This document shows positions 38,217 through 46,579 of a stretch of DNA of 57,699 nt, piece by piece. Source of the stretch: Sedimentisphaerales bacterium (GTDB taxonomy: Bacteria; Planctomycetota; Phycisphaerae; Sedimentisphaerales; Anaerobacaceae); the NCBI GenBank assembly GCA_016932835.1, contig JAFGCD010000028.1, positions 1 through 57,699 of the forward strand, read 5' to 3'. The notes beneath the pieces are model-generated. The model was given only the letters and a program-made list of their open reading frames with translations, made no database searches and was not told the origin of the DNA. Within the stretch, counting starts at the first letter, position 1. Every line of letters begins with the position of its first letter. A program made the position numbers and the translations under genes.

Positions 38217-38649
38217 TTCGAATTCCTCCTGGGTTTTCTCACCCGGCTCAATAATGGTTAGTAATCCCATACTGCAATAAAACAAACATTCCCTTGGTTC
38301 AAACCTTCCTGCCTACGATGTCGGCGCAGAACCTCCTTTCCCGGAACGCTCGCAAAAAAAAAGAGCCCCGATACAATTGCCGTCCATTCCATAGGCTCAA
38401 TGGACAGATATACTCCTATACAGTTTTTTCCATCTGATTTCTGAAGAATCCTCTCGAAAGACTGCCATACTCCTCGGCAATGCCGCAACCCTTGCCAAAC
38501 GCTTGCCGTGCATACACAGCACAGCTTACCTCGCAAAAACGCGCATAACACAGGCGCGCTCACAACCACGAGTACGGTCTTCAACCTTCGTCAGCAAAAG
38601 TACGGCAGGAAACTACAGAATCCTTTCCGTCACCTTCGCCCCCTATATG
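38217..38649 (-). promoter_or_regulatory. Long 5' leader of the PEP-CTERM-like gene
   Basis: From the predicted transcript start near 38649 to the ATG at 38216 there are about 430 bases. Segments that can fold include GTCCATT (38382-38388) with AATGGAC (38399-38405), and GCTC/GAGC flanking an A-tract (about 38348-38366). It contains CGCAAAAACG (38532-38541), whose complement CGTTTTTGCG also occurs in the giant gene's leader (21592-21601). Several frames are open here but none looks protein-like. Confidence 0.3.
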
Positions 38650-38655
38650 GAAAAT

Positions 38656-38685
38656 ATACTACGCTATCGGACCTCAATTTGTCAA
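38656..38685 (-). promoter_or_regulatory. Sigma70-type promoter, minus strand
   Basis: On the minus strand a perfect TTGACA (38685-38680) and TAGTAT (38661-38656) are 18 bases apart. The only minus-strand gene downstream is the PEP-CTERM-like gene starting at 38216. Confidence 0.5.
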
Positions 38686-39066
38686 GCAAAATACGCAGGA
38701 TACGCCCCAAAACACCCCTTTTTCGCCGAAAAACAAGGTCTCATAAAAAGAGCGGTTCCCGCCCGCAATACACGGTTTTCACCTCAAAAACGTTCCCCGA
38801 CCAAACGACAAAACACTGTTTCCTCAAGAAAATGTCTATGCTCGGCTCAGCCCCCATCACAAGCCAGGACTTCGCCGGCCAATCAACTTCACCGAAACCA
38901 CGCCGCAGCTCCAGCCGCACTGTCACCCAAACCGGAACCGATCCGCCTCCGGTATCGAAACACACCACACCAAATCCCAATAATTCTCGGACTTTAAGCC
39001 TTTTCATATCCCAAAACAGCTTTCATGAAACACCGACGATAACGAACTCGCCGCCCGCCCCCGCGC
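38686..39066. other. Non-coding stretch, nothing recognised
   Basis: I see no convincing gene, RNA or repeat in this 381-base stretch between the minus-strand promoter at 38656-38685 and the plus-strand promoter at 39067-39095. Frames open on the plus strand (38503-39098) give low-complexity, Ser/Thr/Pro-rich products without domain features. Confidence 0.4.
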
Positions 39067-39095
39067 TTGACAGCATCGCCGAAATATCGTACAAT
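39067..39095 (+). promoter_or_regulatory. Near-consensus promoter of the beta-CASP nuclease gene
   Basis: A perfect TTGACA (39067-39072) and TACAAT (39090-39095) are exactly 17 bases apart. Transcription would start near 39102, about 33 bases before the ATG at 39135. A GAGGTAG binding site follows. This is among the best promoter matches in the window. Confidence 0.7.
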
Positions 39096-39134
39096 TAATG
39101 TTCTAAATGCCGCTCGTATTAAATGAGGTAGAAA

Positions 39135-40541
39135 ATGCAATTGAAATTACGGTTCCTCGGCGCCGCTCAAAACGTCACCGGATCGAGACATCTCTTCGAA
39201 GCAAACGGCGCCAGGATACTCGTCGATTGCGGACTTTACCAGGAGCGGGACTTCAAGGATAGAAACTGGCAGCCGTTTGTCGTGAACCCGGGCAAAATCG
39301 ACGCAGTCCTGCTGACACACGCCCACCTCGACCATTGCGGCCTCTTGCCCAAACTCGTCACAGAAGGATTCAAAGGCAAAATATACTGCACCGCGGCAAC
39401 ATCCGAAATCGCACAGATTATACTGCTCGATTCCGCAAAACTCCAGGAAGAAGACGCCGAATACAAACGTAAAAGGCATGAACGAGAAGGCCGAAAAGGC
39501 CCCCACCCATACGAACCGTTATACACCGTAGAAGACGCCGAGAACTCCTTCAAACACTTCTCGCCCGTGAAATATGCCAGACCCGTCCGGGTCGCACCTG
39601 GCATCGAAGCTGAATTTCACGAAGCAGGTCACGTCCTCGGCTCGTCGGTAATAAAGGTCAGGGCAAAAATCAACGGTGAAGAAAGAACCGTCCTCTTCTC
39701 AGGCGATATCGGAAGGCCGCACAGGCCGATCGTCCGAGACGCAGACCATCTCGACCATGCCGATTATGTCCTGATAGAGTCAACCTACGGCGACAGGGTC
39801 CACCAGGGTAGAGAAGATACAAAGAAGGCAATCGCAGACATTATCAACGCCGCAAAAAAGGCCGGCGGAAATATTATCGTCCCGAGTTTCGCACTCGAAA
39901 GATCACAGGACATCCTGTACTACATGAACGAACTCATCCTCGAAAATGCAATACCGCACATAACGGTATTCCTCGACAGCCCCATGGCAGCAAGCATCAC
40001 AAAGGTCTTCAAACGCCACCCCGAACTCTACGACGAGGAAATGACCGAGTTCATGAATAACCACGAATCACCGTTCGACTTCCCCGGACTCAGAATCACA
40101 GCATCGACAAAAGAGTCAAAGGCTCTAAACGAAAGAAGGGGAACACAGATGATAATAGCCGGATCGGGAATGTGCACCGGCGGCAGGATCAAGCATCACC
40201 TCGTAAACAACATCACAGACCCGAAAAATACCATCATGTTTGTCGGATACCAGGCCGTAGGAACACTCGGAAGAATAATCGTAAGCGGCGAAAAGGAAGT
40301 CAGAATCCTCGGCCGGGAGTACCCCGTAAGAGCGACAATTGCCCAAATCGGAGGTTTCTCCGCGCACGCAGACAAAAAAGAACTCCTCGACTGGCTCAAG
40401 AACCTGAAAAAACCACCGAGAAAGGTTTTCGTTGTACACGGAGAGGAAAACAGCGCAAATCATTTCGGCGATTATATCAGACAGGAAACCGGCTGGAACG
40501 TCACCGTCCCCGCCTATCGGGATGAAGTAATCCTCGACTGA
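39135..40541 (+). CDS. MBL-fold beta-CASP RNA-processing nuclease
   Basis: A 468-residue cytoplasmic metallo-beta-lactamase-fold protein with beta-CASP and RMMBL domains. The zinc motif HAHLDHCGLLPK is followed by a histidine in EAGHVLGSSV, an aspartate in LFSGDIGRPHRPI, the beta-CASP block ESTYGDRVHQ and the C-terminal GGFSAHADKKELLDW with FVVHGEENSANHF. This is the layout of bacterial and archaeal YSH1/CPSF-like RNases and of TTHA0252-type enzymes, which cut RNA endo- or exonucleolytically. Length fits the family. It stands alone behind a near-consensus promoter at 39067-39095. Confidence 0.93.
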   Translation: MQLKLRFLGAAQNVTGSRHLFEANGARILVDCGLYQERDFKDRNWQPFVVNPGKIDAVLLTHAHLDHCGLLPKLVTEGFKGKIYCTAATSEIAQIILLDSAKLQEEDAEYKRKRHEREGRKGPHPYEPLYTVEDAENSFKHFSPVKYARPVRVAPGIEAEFHEAGHVLGSSVIKVRAKINGEERTVLFSGDIGRPHRPIVRDADHLDHADYVLIESTYGDRVHQGREDTKKAIADIINAAKKAGGNIIVPSFALERSQDILYYMNELILENAIPHITVFLDSPMAASITKVFKRHPELYDEEMTEFMNNHESPFDFPGLRITASTKESKALNERRGTQMIIAGSGMCTGGRIKHHLVNNITDPKNTIMFVGYQAVGTLGRIIVSGEKEVRILGREYPVRATIAQIGGFSAHADKKELLDWLKNLKKPPRKVFVVHGEENSANHFGDYIRQETGWNVTVPAYRDEVILD

Positions 40542-40718
40542 TAATATATCAAGCGTGAACCCCCAAGCGCTCTTTCAAAGGCCTAAAGCCTGTCCCCGGG
40601 AAAAACCGTCTGTTAAGACTTCCGGGATATCCATGACTTTGATACGAATCTTCCGGCCAACATAGACTCGGTGCGAATGCACTCGTTTGCCAGTATCATC
40701 TCCGAAAGCGTGTTGGTT

Positions 40719-40809
40719 GTCATTGCGAGGAACGAAGTGACGCCGCAATCTACTGCCCTTCGCAACAGAGGAGATTGCCACGCCCCGATAAATCGGGACT
40801 CGCAATGAC
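40719..40809. repeat. Short interspersed element with 11-base terminal inverted repeats
   Basis: The element starts with GTCATTGCGAG (40719-40729) and ends with the exact inverse CTCGCAATGAC (40799-40809). Inside are GAGGAACGAAGTGA and a small palindrome around CCCCGATAAATCGGG. Short non-autonomous elements with this kind of end are common in environmental bacterial genomes. Partial copies or relatives are at 52604-52659 and 57643-57669. The surrounding 40542-40920 gap between the nuclease and tatC holds no gene that I can support. Confidence 0.65.
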
Positions 40810-40920
40810 CGAGCACATAGGCCGCCAAAAATTTCTAACACATACGCAAAGACCGGGCTGTTCTCATAAACTCCCGAACCCCAGGATACCAGCGACTGCC
40901 AAATGGAATTGCCGCCAGCA

Positions 40921-41937
40921 TCAGAAAACATCGGTCTCGCTCGGCGAAACCGCGGAATCCTCTTTCTTCCTGCCGCCGAAACGACTCAACAGAATCCCAA
41001 GCTCATATAAAAAGTACAGTGGAATCGCCAGAGTTATTTGAGATATCACGTCAGGCGGAGTCGCGACCGCTGCCACGACGAACACGCCGAGAATCACATA
41101 CTTGCGAATCCGACAAAGCGTATCCACCGATACCAGACCGCTCTTTGTCAATATGAAAATCGCTATCGGAGTTTGAAAGGCGACCCCGAAAACAAGCATA
41201 AGCAGCGTCACGAAAGATATGTAATTCTGGAATGTGAAATACGAGTTCACTCCCAAAAATTTGCTGTTGAAACCGATAAGAAACTTCAGCGCGAGAGGAG
41301 CGACAATAAAAAGAAAGAACAGCGCCCCTGCCACAAACAACCCCACTGAAAACGGAATTGCCGTGGTCACATATCGCCTCTCATGGGCAAAGAGACCTGC
41401 CGCCACGAACATCCACAACTGATAAAAGACCCACGGAGAAGAGAGTATAAGACCCGCAATAAGCGATATCTTCATATAGCTCACGAAGCCGTCCGCAGGC
41501 GCAAGCGTCTGCAGACGCGCCCCCACAACCACATTGTCAGACTTATCCTTCACCTCGACTGCGACTCCGCCGCCGGGCCAGGATCGCAGTGTTTCGACAT
41601 AGACCTTTCGCAGATAGTCCACGGCATTCGGATCAATAGCAGGAGCATTCGAATCTGTAACAAGCTTGCTGGCAAGATTCGCAAAGAAAACGGTAACCAT
41701 ATCGTTCGGATCACGTTGTTCGGTCTTACCGCCGCCGCCGGACTTGCTGCCGACCACCTTCAGGTAAGGACCCTCGATGAACCTGATTATGTGCTTGCCC
41801 ATCAGAAGACAAACTACCATCCCGATGAAAAGACCGAAAAACGCCAGGATCAAACGCGCGCGAAGCTCCTCAAGGTGGTCGCCGAGACTCATAGTAGAAT
41901 CGAGAGGATCCGCTATCTTCTTCTTTGTGCTGCCCAT
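40921..41937 (-). CDS. tatC: Twin-arginine translocase subunit TatC with enlarged periplasmic loop
   Basis: A 338-residue TatC, the core receptor of the Tat export system in the inner membrane, which recognises RR signal peptides. Conserved landmarks are DHLEELRARLILAF at the N-terminus, LAPADGFVSYMKISLIAGLI, then SPWVFYQLWMFVAAGL, and GVAFQTPIAIFILTKSGLV. Six helices are visible. It is longer than the usual 240-260 residues because of about 85 extra residues between helix 1 and LAPADGF, including GSKSGGGGKTEQ. The ATG at 41937 is preferred over a TTG four codons upstream. It follows tatA by 44 bases. Confidence 0.93.
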   Translation of the reverse strand: MGSTKKKIADPLDSTMSLGDHLEELRARLILAFFGLFIGMVVCLLMGKHIIRFIEGPYLKVVGSKSGGGGKTEQRDPNDMVTVFFANLASKLVTDSNAPAIDPNAVDYLRKVYVETLRSWPGGGVAVEVKDKSDNVVVGARLQTLAPADGFVSYMKISLIAGLILSSPWVFYQLWMFVAAGLFAHERRYVTTAIPFSVGLFVAGALFFLFIVAPLALKFLIGFNSKFLGVNSYFTFQNYISFVTLLMLVFGVAFQTPIAIFILTKSGLVSVDTLCRIRKYVILGVFVVAAVATPPDVISQITLAIPLYFLYELGILLSRFGGRKKEDSAVSPSETDVF

Positions 41938-41981
41938 TTCGACTTGCAACGGCTTATATCCGGAAACGCTGTCACGATCCG

Positions 41982-42260
41982 CTACTTCATCGGATCGACA
42001 TCATCGTCCAGGCCCGCGGCTTCCTTGGCTTCTTCAACTACTTCGTCCTTGACCTGCTTAACGTCGCTTGCGAGATCATCGGTGCTCTCTTTAGCTTCGT
42101 TAATGCCTTTCTTGAACTCAGTCATGCTCCTGCCAACACTGCGAGCAATCTCAGGAAGACGTCTGCCGAATATCAGCAGAGCAACCACAAGAATTACTAT
42201 CCATTCCCAACCACCGGGAATACCGCCCCAAGCCAGGACGCTTTCCGAACAGCCGACCAT
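41982..42260 (-). CDS. tatA: Twin-arginine translocase subunit TatA
   Basis: A 92-residue TatA/E-type protein. The ATG at 42260 follows AAAGGAGATTG; the longer frame upstream has no support. One N-terminal transmembrane helix (WEWIVILVVALLIFG) is followed by the FGRRLPEIARSVGRSM amphipathic helix signature and a charged, disordered C-terminal tail. It should oligomerise to form the protein-conducting element with TatC, encoded next. Known Tat-type signals in this window are on the sulfatase and the Gfo/Idh/MocA protein. Confidence 0.92.
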   Translation of the reverse strand: MVGCSESVLAWGGIPGGWEWIVILVVALLIFGRRLPEIARSVGRSMTEFKKGINEAKESTDDLASDVKQVKDEVVEEAKEAAGLDDDVDPMK

Positions 42261-42563
42261 TGCAATCTCCTTTTTTTCGGCGTCGCCCCTCCGGCTCCGG
42301 ATCAAACAGGACCTTGGTGTAGCCACCTGAACGACCCGGCTATATGACACCTTTCAACGGAGCGAGAGTACTCCGTCAATATCATATTTATCTTTCCGTG
42401 ACCGATTCGCAAATCCCGCCGGGACCTCAGTAACGCCACCCGGCTGCACTCGACGAACAGACACGCCACAAACAGATTCTACAAGAACCCGATAAACATT
42501 CAATCTTTTTTTTCAAAAAAAACAAGCCCAAAAGACACTTCGGATAATAGCCGCCACGCTTTG
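42261..42563. other. Intergenic region between nitrilase gene and tatA
   Basis: This 303-base gap on the minus-strand side carries the AAAGGAG binding site of tatA. A perfect TTGACA on the minus strand near 42562-42567 has no matching -10 at the expected distance. A T-run and A-run lie side by side near 42507-42530 without a GC stem. I see no gene in it. Confidence 0.35.
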
Positions 42564-43304
42564 TCAAGCTTCAAAGACAGCAATATCCCGCAGCCGGTCC
42601 GCACATTTTGCCAAAATAACCCCGTTTGGCCCTGCCGAGACGCTCTGGCCGCCGTAAACCCGCCCTTTCCAGGGCCCGTGAGACAATTTCCCCACCGAAT
42701 TGGTCCCTACAACCACCGCCCCGGTCTTCCTGGCCGCATTGACCACAACACGCTCAAGTTCCTTGCCATGGCCCGGCCAATCAGCCTCAACAGCCGCATA
42801 GCCATAGGGAACAACCACCAACTCCGGCGTCAGCTCCCCCATCCTCGCCAGAATCTCATCCTTATGAGTATCAGCACATATCAATAACCCCACCCGTCCC
42901 AGCCGGCTCTCAACAACAGCAACTTCGCCGCCCGGCGTGTATGGAGGCCTCATCAACTCGCTCAGAAGTATAATCTTGCGATGCTTGAGGAGAATTCGCC
43001 CCACATCGCCAATCAGCACCGCCGAGTCGTACAAGTCACCCCCGTCTTTCTCAGCCAGGCCGGCACAAAGATGAATCGCATATTTTAGAGCCAACTCGCA
43101 CAAACGATCCGAATCCGCACCCGGAATCGCAAAAGCCTTTTCGTGCGCTTCCGGATTGACCCAACCCAATATCGCGGTCTCAGCAAAGCACGCAATCTCC
43201 GCGCCTTTGGCCTTAGCCTCCGCAATCCCTTCCTCTATCCGCACAAAATTCCCTTCCCGGTCCCCGTCAACCAAATCCACCTGGCACATCCCGATCCGTA
43301 CCAT
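42564..43304 (-). CDS. Carbon-nitrogen hydrolase (nitrilase superfamily)
   Basis: A 246-residue cytoplasmic hydrolase with the complete nitrilase Glu-Lys-Cys triad in context: the glutamate in ACFAETAILGWV, the lysine in LLKHRKIILL and the cysteine in GLLICADTHKDE. It should hydrolyse a non-peptide C-N bond (amide or nitrile); the branch is unclear. Length is slightly short but complete. A TTGACG-17-TATAGT promoter lies upstream (43379-43407). It is 303 bases from tatA on the same strand and probably a separate unit. Confidence 0.9.
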   Translation of the reverse strand: MVRIGMCQVDLVDGDREGNFVRIEEGIAEAKAKGAEIACFAETAILGWVNPEAHEKAFAIPGADSDRLCELALKYAIHLCAGLAEKDGGDLYDSAVLIGDVGRILLKHRKIILLSELMRPPYTPGGEVAVVESRLGRVGLLICADTHKDEILARMGELTPELVVVPYGYAAVEADWPGHGKELERVVVNAARKTGAVVVGTNSVGKLSHGPWKGRVYGGQSVSAGPNGVILAKCADRLRDIAVFEA

Positions 43305-43378
43305 ACTAATCCAGACCCTTCGCCCATCCTAACCGTTTCTTAATCCTTGATCTCCGAAACAATTCTGCAAACAACGTG

Positions 43379-43407
43379 ACTATACTACCCAGCGATTCTC
43401 CCGTCAA
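43379..43407 (-). promoter_or_regulatory. Promoter of the nitrilase-family gene
   Basis: On the minus strand TTGACG (43407-43402) and TATAGT (43384-43379) are exactly 17 bases apart. Transcription would start near 43371, about 67 bases before the ATG at 43304. Confidence 0.6.
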
Positions 43408-43423
43408 TATACCATCGTATCAC

Positions 43424-43452
43424 TTGCCCACAGCATGGCAATCCACTATAAT
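43424..43452 (+). promoter_or_regulatory. Promoter of the HzsA-like gene
   Basis: TTGCCC (43424-43429) and a perfect TATAAT (43447-43452) are 17 bases apart. The start would be near 43459, leaving about 35 bases before the ATG at 43494. No strong ribosome binding site is seen. Confidence 0.6.
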
Positions 43453-43493
43453 CATCCATAGCAAGATTCGATAATCCGATTCGAGAGACTCGA

Positions 43494-45974
43494 ATGGAAA
43501 AAACCGGTCCTACTCATAGAATACTAATCCTCAAATTCGCACTCTGCCTCTGCATAATATCCGCTGCACAATCCCTTGCTGACAATCCGCCCTCAAGCCT
43601 CCTCGAAAGATGCCTTGAAGGCCCAATGGCCGAAGTCCGGGAAATTATCTTCGCCGCCAGACAGCCGGGAGCAGGAGGACATTGGTATGAAAACTTCGGC
43701 TACTATGCACAGGACAGCAGCAAGAAGGTGTTCCGGGCAAGGGGCCAACTGTGCAGCCTGAACATTCGAACCGGAAAACTCCGCGTGCTCCTCGACGACA
43801 GGGAAGGCTCCGTCCGGGACCCACAGGTACACTATAACGGCGATAGAATACTATTCTCATACCGAAAGGCAGGCTCGGATTATTTCAACCTTTACGAGAT
43901 TAACGCCGATGGTTCAAACCTCACACAAATAACCGAGGGCCCATACGACGACATCGAACCGACGTACTTAAGTGACAGCTCCATAATGTTCTGTTCGAGT
44001 CGATGCAGAAGATGGGTAAACTGCTGGTACTCACAGGTCGCAGTCCTCTATCGATGTGACCGCGACGGTGCAAACATCGCACCGATCTCCGCAAACATCG
44101 AGCACGACAACACCCCCTGGCCCCTGCCGGATGGAAGAGTCCTCTACCAGAGATGGGAATACGTCGATAGAAGCAGGGTAGAATTTCAACACCTCTGGAC
44201 ATGCAACCCCGATGGAACGGGCCAAATGGTCTTCTATGGGAACATGCACCCCGGAACCCTGATGATAGACGCCAAGCCGATTCCCGGATCGGACAACAAG
44301 GTCGTCGCAATTTTCTCTCCGGGCCACGGCAAAGCAGAGCACGCCGGGGAAGTTACAATCCTTACACCCAAATCGGGTCCGGACGACCTCGCCTCCGCCC
44401 GAAAGATCACGAAGGACCCCGAATACCGCGACCCCTGGGCATTCTCGGAGAATTGTTTCATCGTCGCCAAAGGCCCTGCCCTGCTCCTGATGAACGCACG
44501 CGGACAAACCGAAGAAATCTACCGCCTGACGCAAAACCTAATCGAGGAAGGAGTACAGGTACACGAACCGCGCCCTCTGACAAAAAGGCAACGCGAACCG
44601 CAAATCCCCCCGCGACTCACAGCCCAGGCCGGCGCCGGAAACCTCGTCCTCCAAAACGTCTATACAGGCAGAAGAATGCAAGGTGTCGAAAAAGGAGAAA
44701 TCACCGATCTTCTCGTCCTTGAAACCCTTCCCAAACCCGTCAACTTCACCGGCAAAATGCCGCCCGTCAGTTTCGGCGGAACATTCACCCTCGTCAGAAT
44801 ACTCGGAACAATTCCCGTCGAGCCGGACGGCTCGGCCTACATGGAACTGCCCGCTAATCGACCGCTCTTCTTCGTCGCTCTCGACGAAAAAGGAAATTCC
44901 GTCAAAAGAATGCACAGCTTCCTGACGGTAATGTCGGGAGAAACAACAAGCTGCATCGGATGCCATGAGCAGCGAACCAAAGCCCCCGCGAATCTCGGCG
45001 CAAAGGCAATAGCCGCATTGAAACGCCCCCCCAGCAGACTATCTCCAATCCCAGGTATCCACGAAGTATTCGACTATCCTCGCGACATTCAGCCGATCCT
45101 CGACAGGCACTGCATTAAATGCCACGACTACAAAAACCGCGCCGGACGAGTAGTGCTCACCGGAGACCGCGGGCCAATCTACTCCCACAGCTACTACACC
45201 CTGACCGTAAGAAACCAGCAGGTAATCGTCGGGCGGGACCGAGTCAAAACGAATCTACCCCCAAGAACCGTCGGAACAAGTGCAAGTCTGCTAATGAAAA
45301 AAATCGACGGAACACATCACGAAGTCACCCTCTCATCCGACGAGCAGAACATGATTCGCTACTGGATCGAAGCAGGAGCGCCATATCCCGGCACATACGC
45401 CGCACTCGGAACAGGAATGATAGGAGGCTTCCCAAAAAGCCAACTCGATACTGCCGACCGCGCCTGGCCGCAATCCAAAGCTGCCGCCGAGGCTATTACC
45501 CGAAGATGCCTGGCATGTCACGACAAATCCCTCCCTGTCCCGCGATATATCTCCGACAATCTCGACCTCATCCTTTCCAACCCCAGTTTCGACGACATAC
45601 GATGCAAAATGTCCCGACACATAATGTTCAACCTCACCAACCCGGAGAATTCCCTGATCCTCCTCGCCCCACTCGCAAAGGAAAGCGGCGGATACGCGCT
45701 TTGCCGACCACGAGAAGGCGACGATTCCGAGCCGTTCACAGTCTTCGCAGACAAATCCGACCCCGACTATCGAAAGATTCTCGATTTGTGCGCCGCAGGC
45801 ACAGAACACCTCGAAAAAATAAAGCGTTTCGACATGCCAGGCTTCAAGCCCAATCCGCAATATGTCCGCGAAATGAAAAGATTCGGCATAATCACCGGCG
45901 ACGACGCACCAATCGACACATACAAAACCGACCGCGACTACTGGAAATCACTCTGGCCTCAACCCGCGAAATAG
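43494..45974 (+). CDS. Secreted HzsA-domain multihaem protein
   Basis: An 826-residue exported protein with a signal peptide (ILILKFALCLCIISAAQSLA). The N-terminal half is a beta-propeller with PD40/TolB-like blades (YEINADGSNLTQITEGPYDD) and blocks such as HDNTPWPLPDGRVLYQRWEY that match the hydrazine-synthase alpha-subunit family. Three CXXCH haem sites follow at about 487 (CIGCH), 540 (CIKCH) and 672 (CLACH). It is therefore a periplasmic c-type cytochrome that needs haem-attachment machinery such as the CcmF-like protein here. The family is widespread in planctomycetes that do not do anammox, and no hzsB or hzsC is present, so hydrazine synthesis is not implied. Substrate and electron partner are unknown. 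Confidence 0.85.
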   Translation: MEKTGPTHRILILKFALCLCIISAAQSLADNPPSSLLERCLEGPMAEVREIIFAARQPGAGGHWYENFGYYAQDSSKKVFRARGQLCSLNIRTGKLRVLLDDREGSVRDPQVHYNGDRILFSYRKAGSDYFNLYEINADGSNLTQITEGPYDDIEPTYLSDSSIMFCSSRCRRWVNCWYSQVAVLYRCDRDGANIAPISANIEHDNTPWPLPDGRVLYQRWEYVDRSRVEFQHLWTCNPDGTGQMVFYGNMHPGTLMIDAKPIPGSDNKVVAIFSPGHGKAEHAGEVTILTPKSGPDDLASARKITKDPEYRDPWAFSENCFIVAKGPALLLMNARGQTEEIYRLTQNLIEEGVQVHEPRPLTKRQREPQIPPRLTAQAGAGNLVLQNVYTGRRMQGVEKGEITDLLVLETLPKPVNFTGKMPPVSFGGTFTLVRILGTIPVEPDGSAYMELPANRPLFFVALDEKGNSVKRMHSFLTVMSGETTSCIGCHEQRTKAPANLGAKAIAALKRPPSRLSPIPGIHEVFDYPRDIQPILDRHCIKCHDYKNRAGRVVLTGDRGPIYSHSYYTLTVRNQQVIVGRDRVKTNLPPRTVGTSASLLMKKIDGTHHEVTLSSDEQNMIRYWIEAGAPYPGTYAALGTGMIGGFPKSQLDTADRAWPQSKAAAEAITRRCLACHDKSLPVPRYISDNLDLILSNPSFDDIRCKMSRHIMFNLTNPENSLILLAPLAKESGGYALCRPREGDDSEPFTVFADKSDPDYRKILDLCAAGTEHLEKIKRFDMPGFKPNPQYVREMKRFGIITGDDAPIDTYKTDRDYWKSLWPQPAK

Positions 45975-46078
45975 GACCTTACCCGCCGACGCCATAGAAC
46001 CCTCAAAAATACCCCCTGCATCGAAAATTATAAACCCTTATCCAGAAATACTTTACGACTGACGAGCCGCCTTTTCTC

Positions 46079-46107
46079 TTGATTTTTGACTTCATTTCGG
46101 TTATCAT
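46079..46107 (+). promoter_or_regulatory. Promoter of an orphan transcript
   Basis: TTGATT (46079-46084) and TATCAT (46102-46107) are 17 bases apart, with an expected start near 46114. No gene begins within 400 bases, but a terminator lies about 200 bases downstream (46290-46320). Confidence 0.5.
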
Positions 46108-46113
46108 AATAGC

Positions 46114-46320
46114 ATCGTTGGAGTTGACTGTATTGTCATTCTGGTTTTAGAGATGGGCGATGATTAAATTCTATTACGAAACGTGGTTGCCGTTTACATT
46201 GAACAAAAGGCGAATTCTTTTTCTGTCGATCGCAAGTTACATAGCGCTGTGCTGACAGAATTATCCCCGCGTTTCGACCCCTCTTTAGACCGCTCCATTT
46301 CGCAGGAGCGGCCTTTCTTT
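46114..46320 (+). ncRNA. Candidate orphan non-coding RNA (about 205 bases)
   Basis: Between the HzsA-like gene and the next gene, a promoter (46079-46107) and a terminator frame about 205 bases with no convincing reading frame. Internally, TTCTGTC and GACAGAA (about 46219-46262) can close a hairpin of roughly 40 bases. The class is not recognised; it is not tmRNA, RNase P or SRP RNA by any motif I can see. The rest of the 45975-46579 gap holds only a small palindrome (TCCCGA/TCGGGA, 46517-46533). Confidence 0.4.
46290..46320 (+). terminator. Terminator after the orphan transcript
   Basis: CCGCTCC (46290-46296) pairs perfectly with GGAGCGG (46305-46311) over an eight-base loop. It is followed by the T-rich CCTTTCTTT. 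Confidence 0.65.
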
Positions 46321-46579
46321 TGCGCCGCCGCAACGCCTGTTTTTTCAAACCTCATAGGAAGCTCATAACGTCACCAGCACTAAACGCTACACCCGCTCTG
46401 GACAAACGCTCGGCACAACGGTAACATATTCGAACTCGCCGGTCTCCTGACAAGAACCGACGCAAACCGTTATCCGACGATTAGTGACCGAAAACAAAGC
46501 CAAAATTAAACACCCATCCCGACATAATCGGGACTCCGTAATCTTACACCTTGAACTTTGATCTTGAAGCTATCACACT

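Noticed and set aside
38508..39098. Plus-strand frame of 196 codons in the intergenic region
   Set aside because: Ser/Thr/Pro-rich with no motif, overlaps the minus-strand promoter and leader as well as the promoter at 39067-39095.
41383..42330. 315-codon plus-strand frame opposite tatC and tatA
   Set aside because: Both antisense genes are well-known families with correct binding sites; this frame is a shadow.
43494..45974. Hydrazine synthase (anammox) from the HzsA resemblance
   Set aside because: No hzsB or hzsC, and the family is widespread in planctomycetes without anammox. The domain match alone does not imply the reaction.
46183..46368. Short plus-strand frame within the orphan RNA candidate
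   Set aside because: It spans the terminator hairpin, has no binding site and no protein-like pattern.
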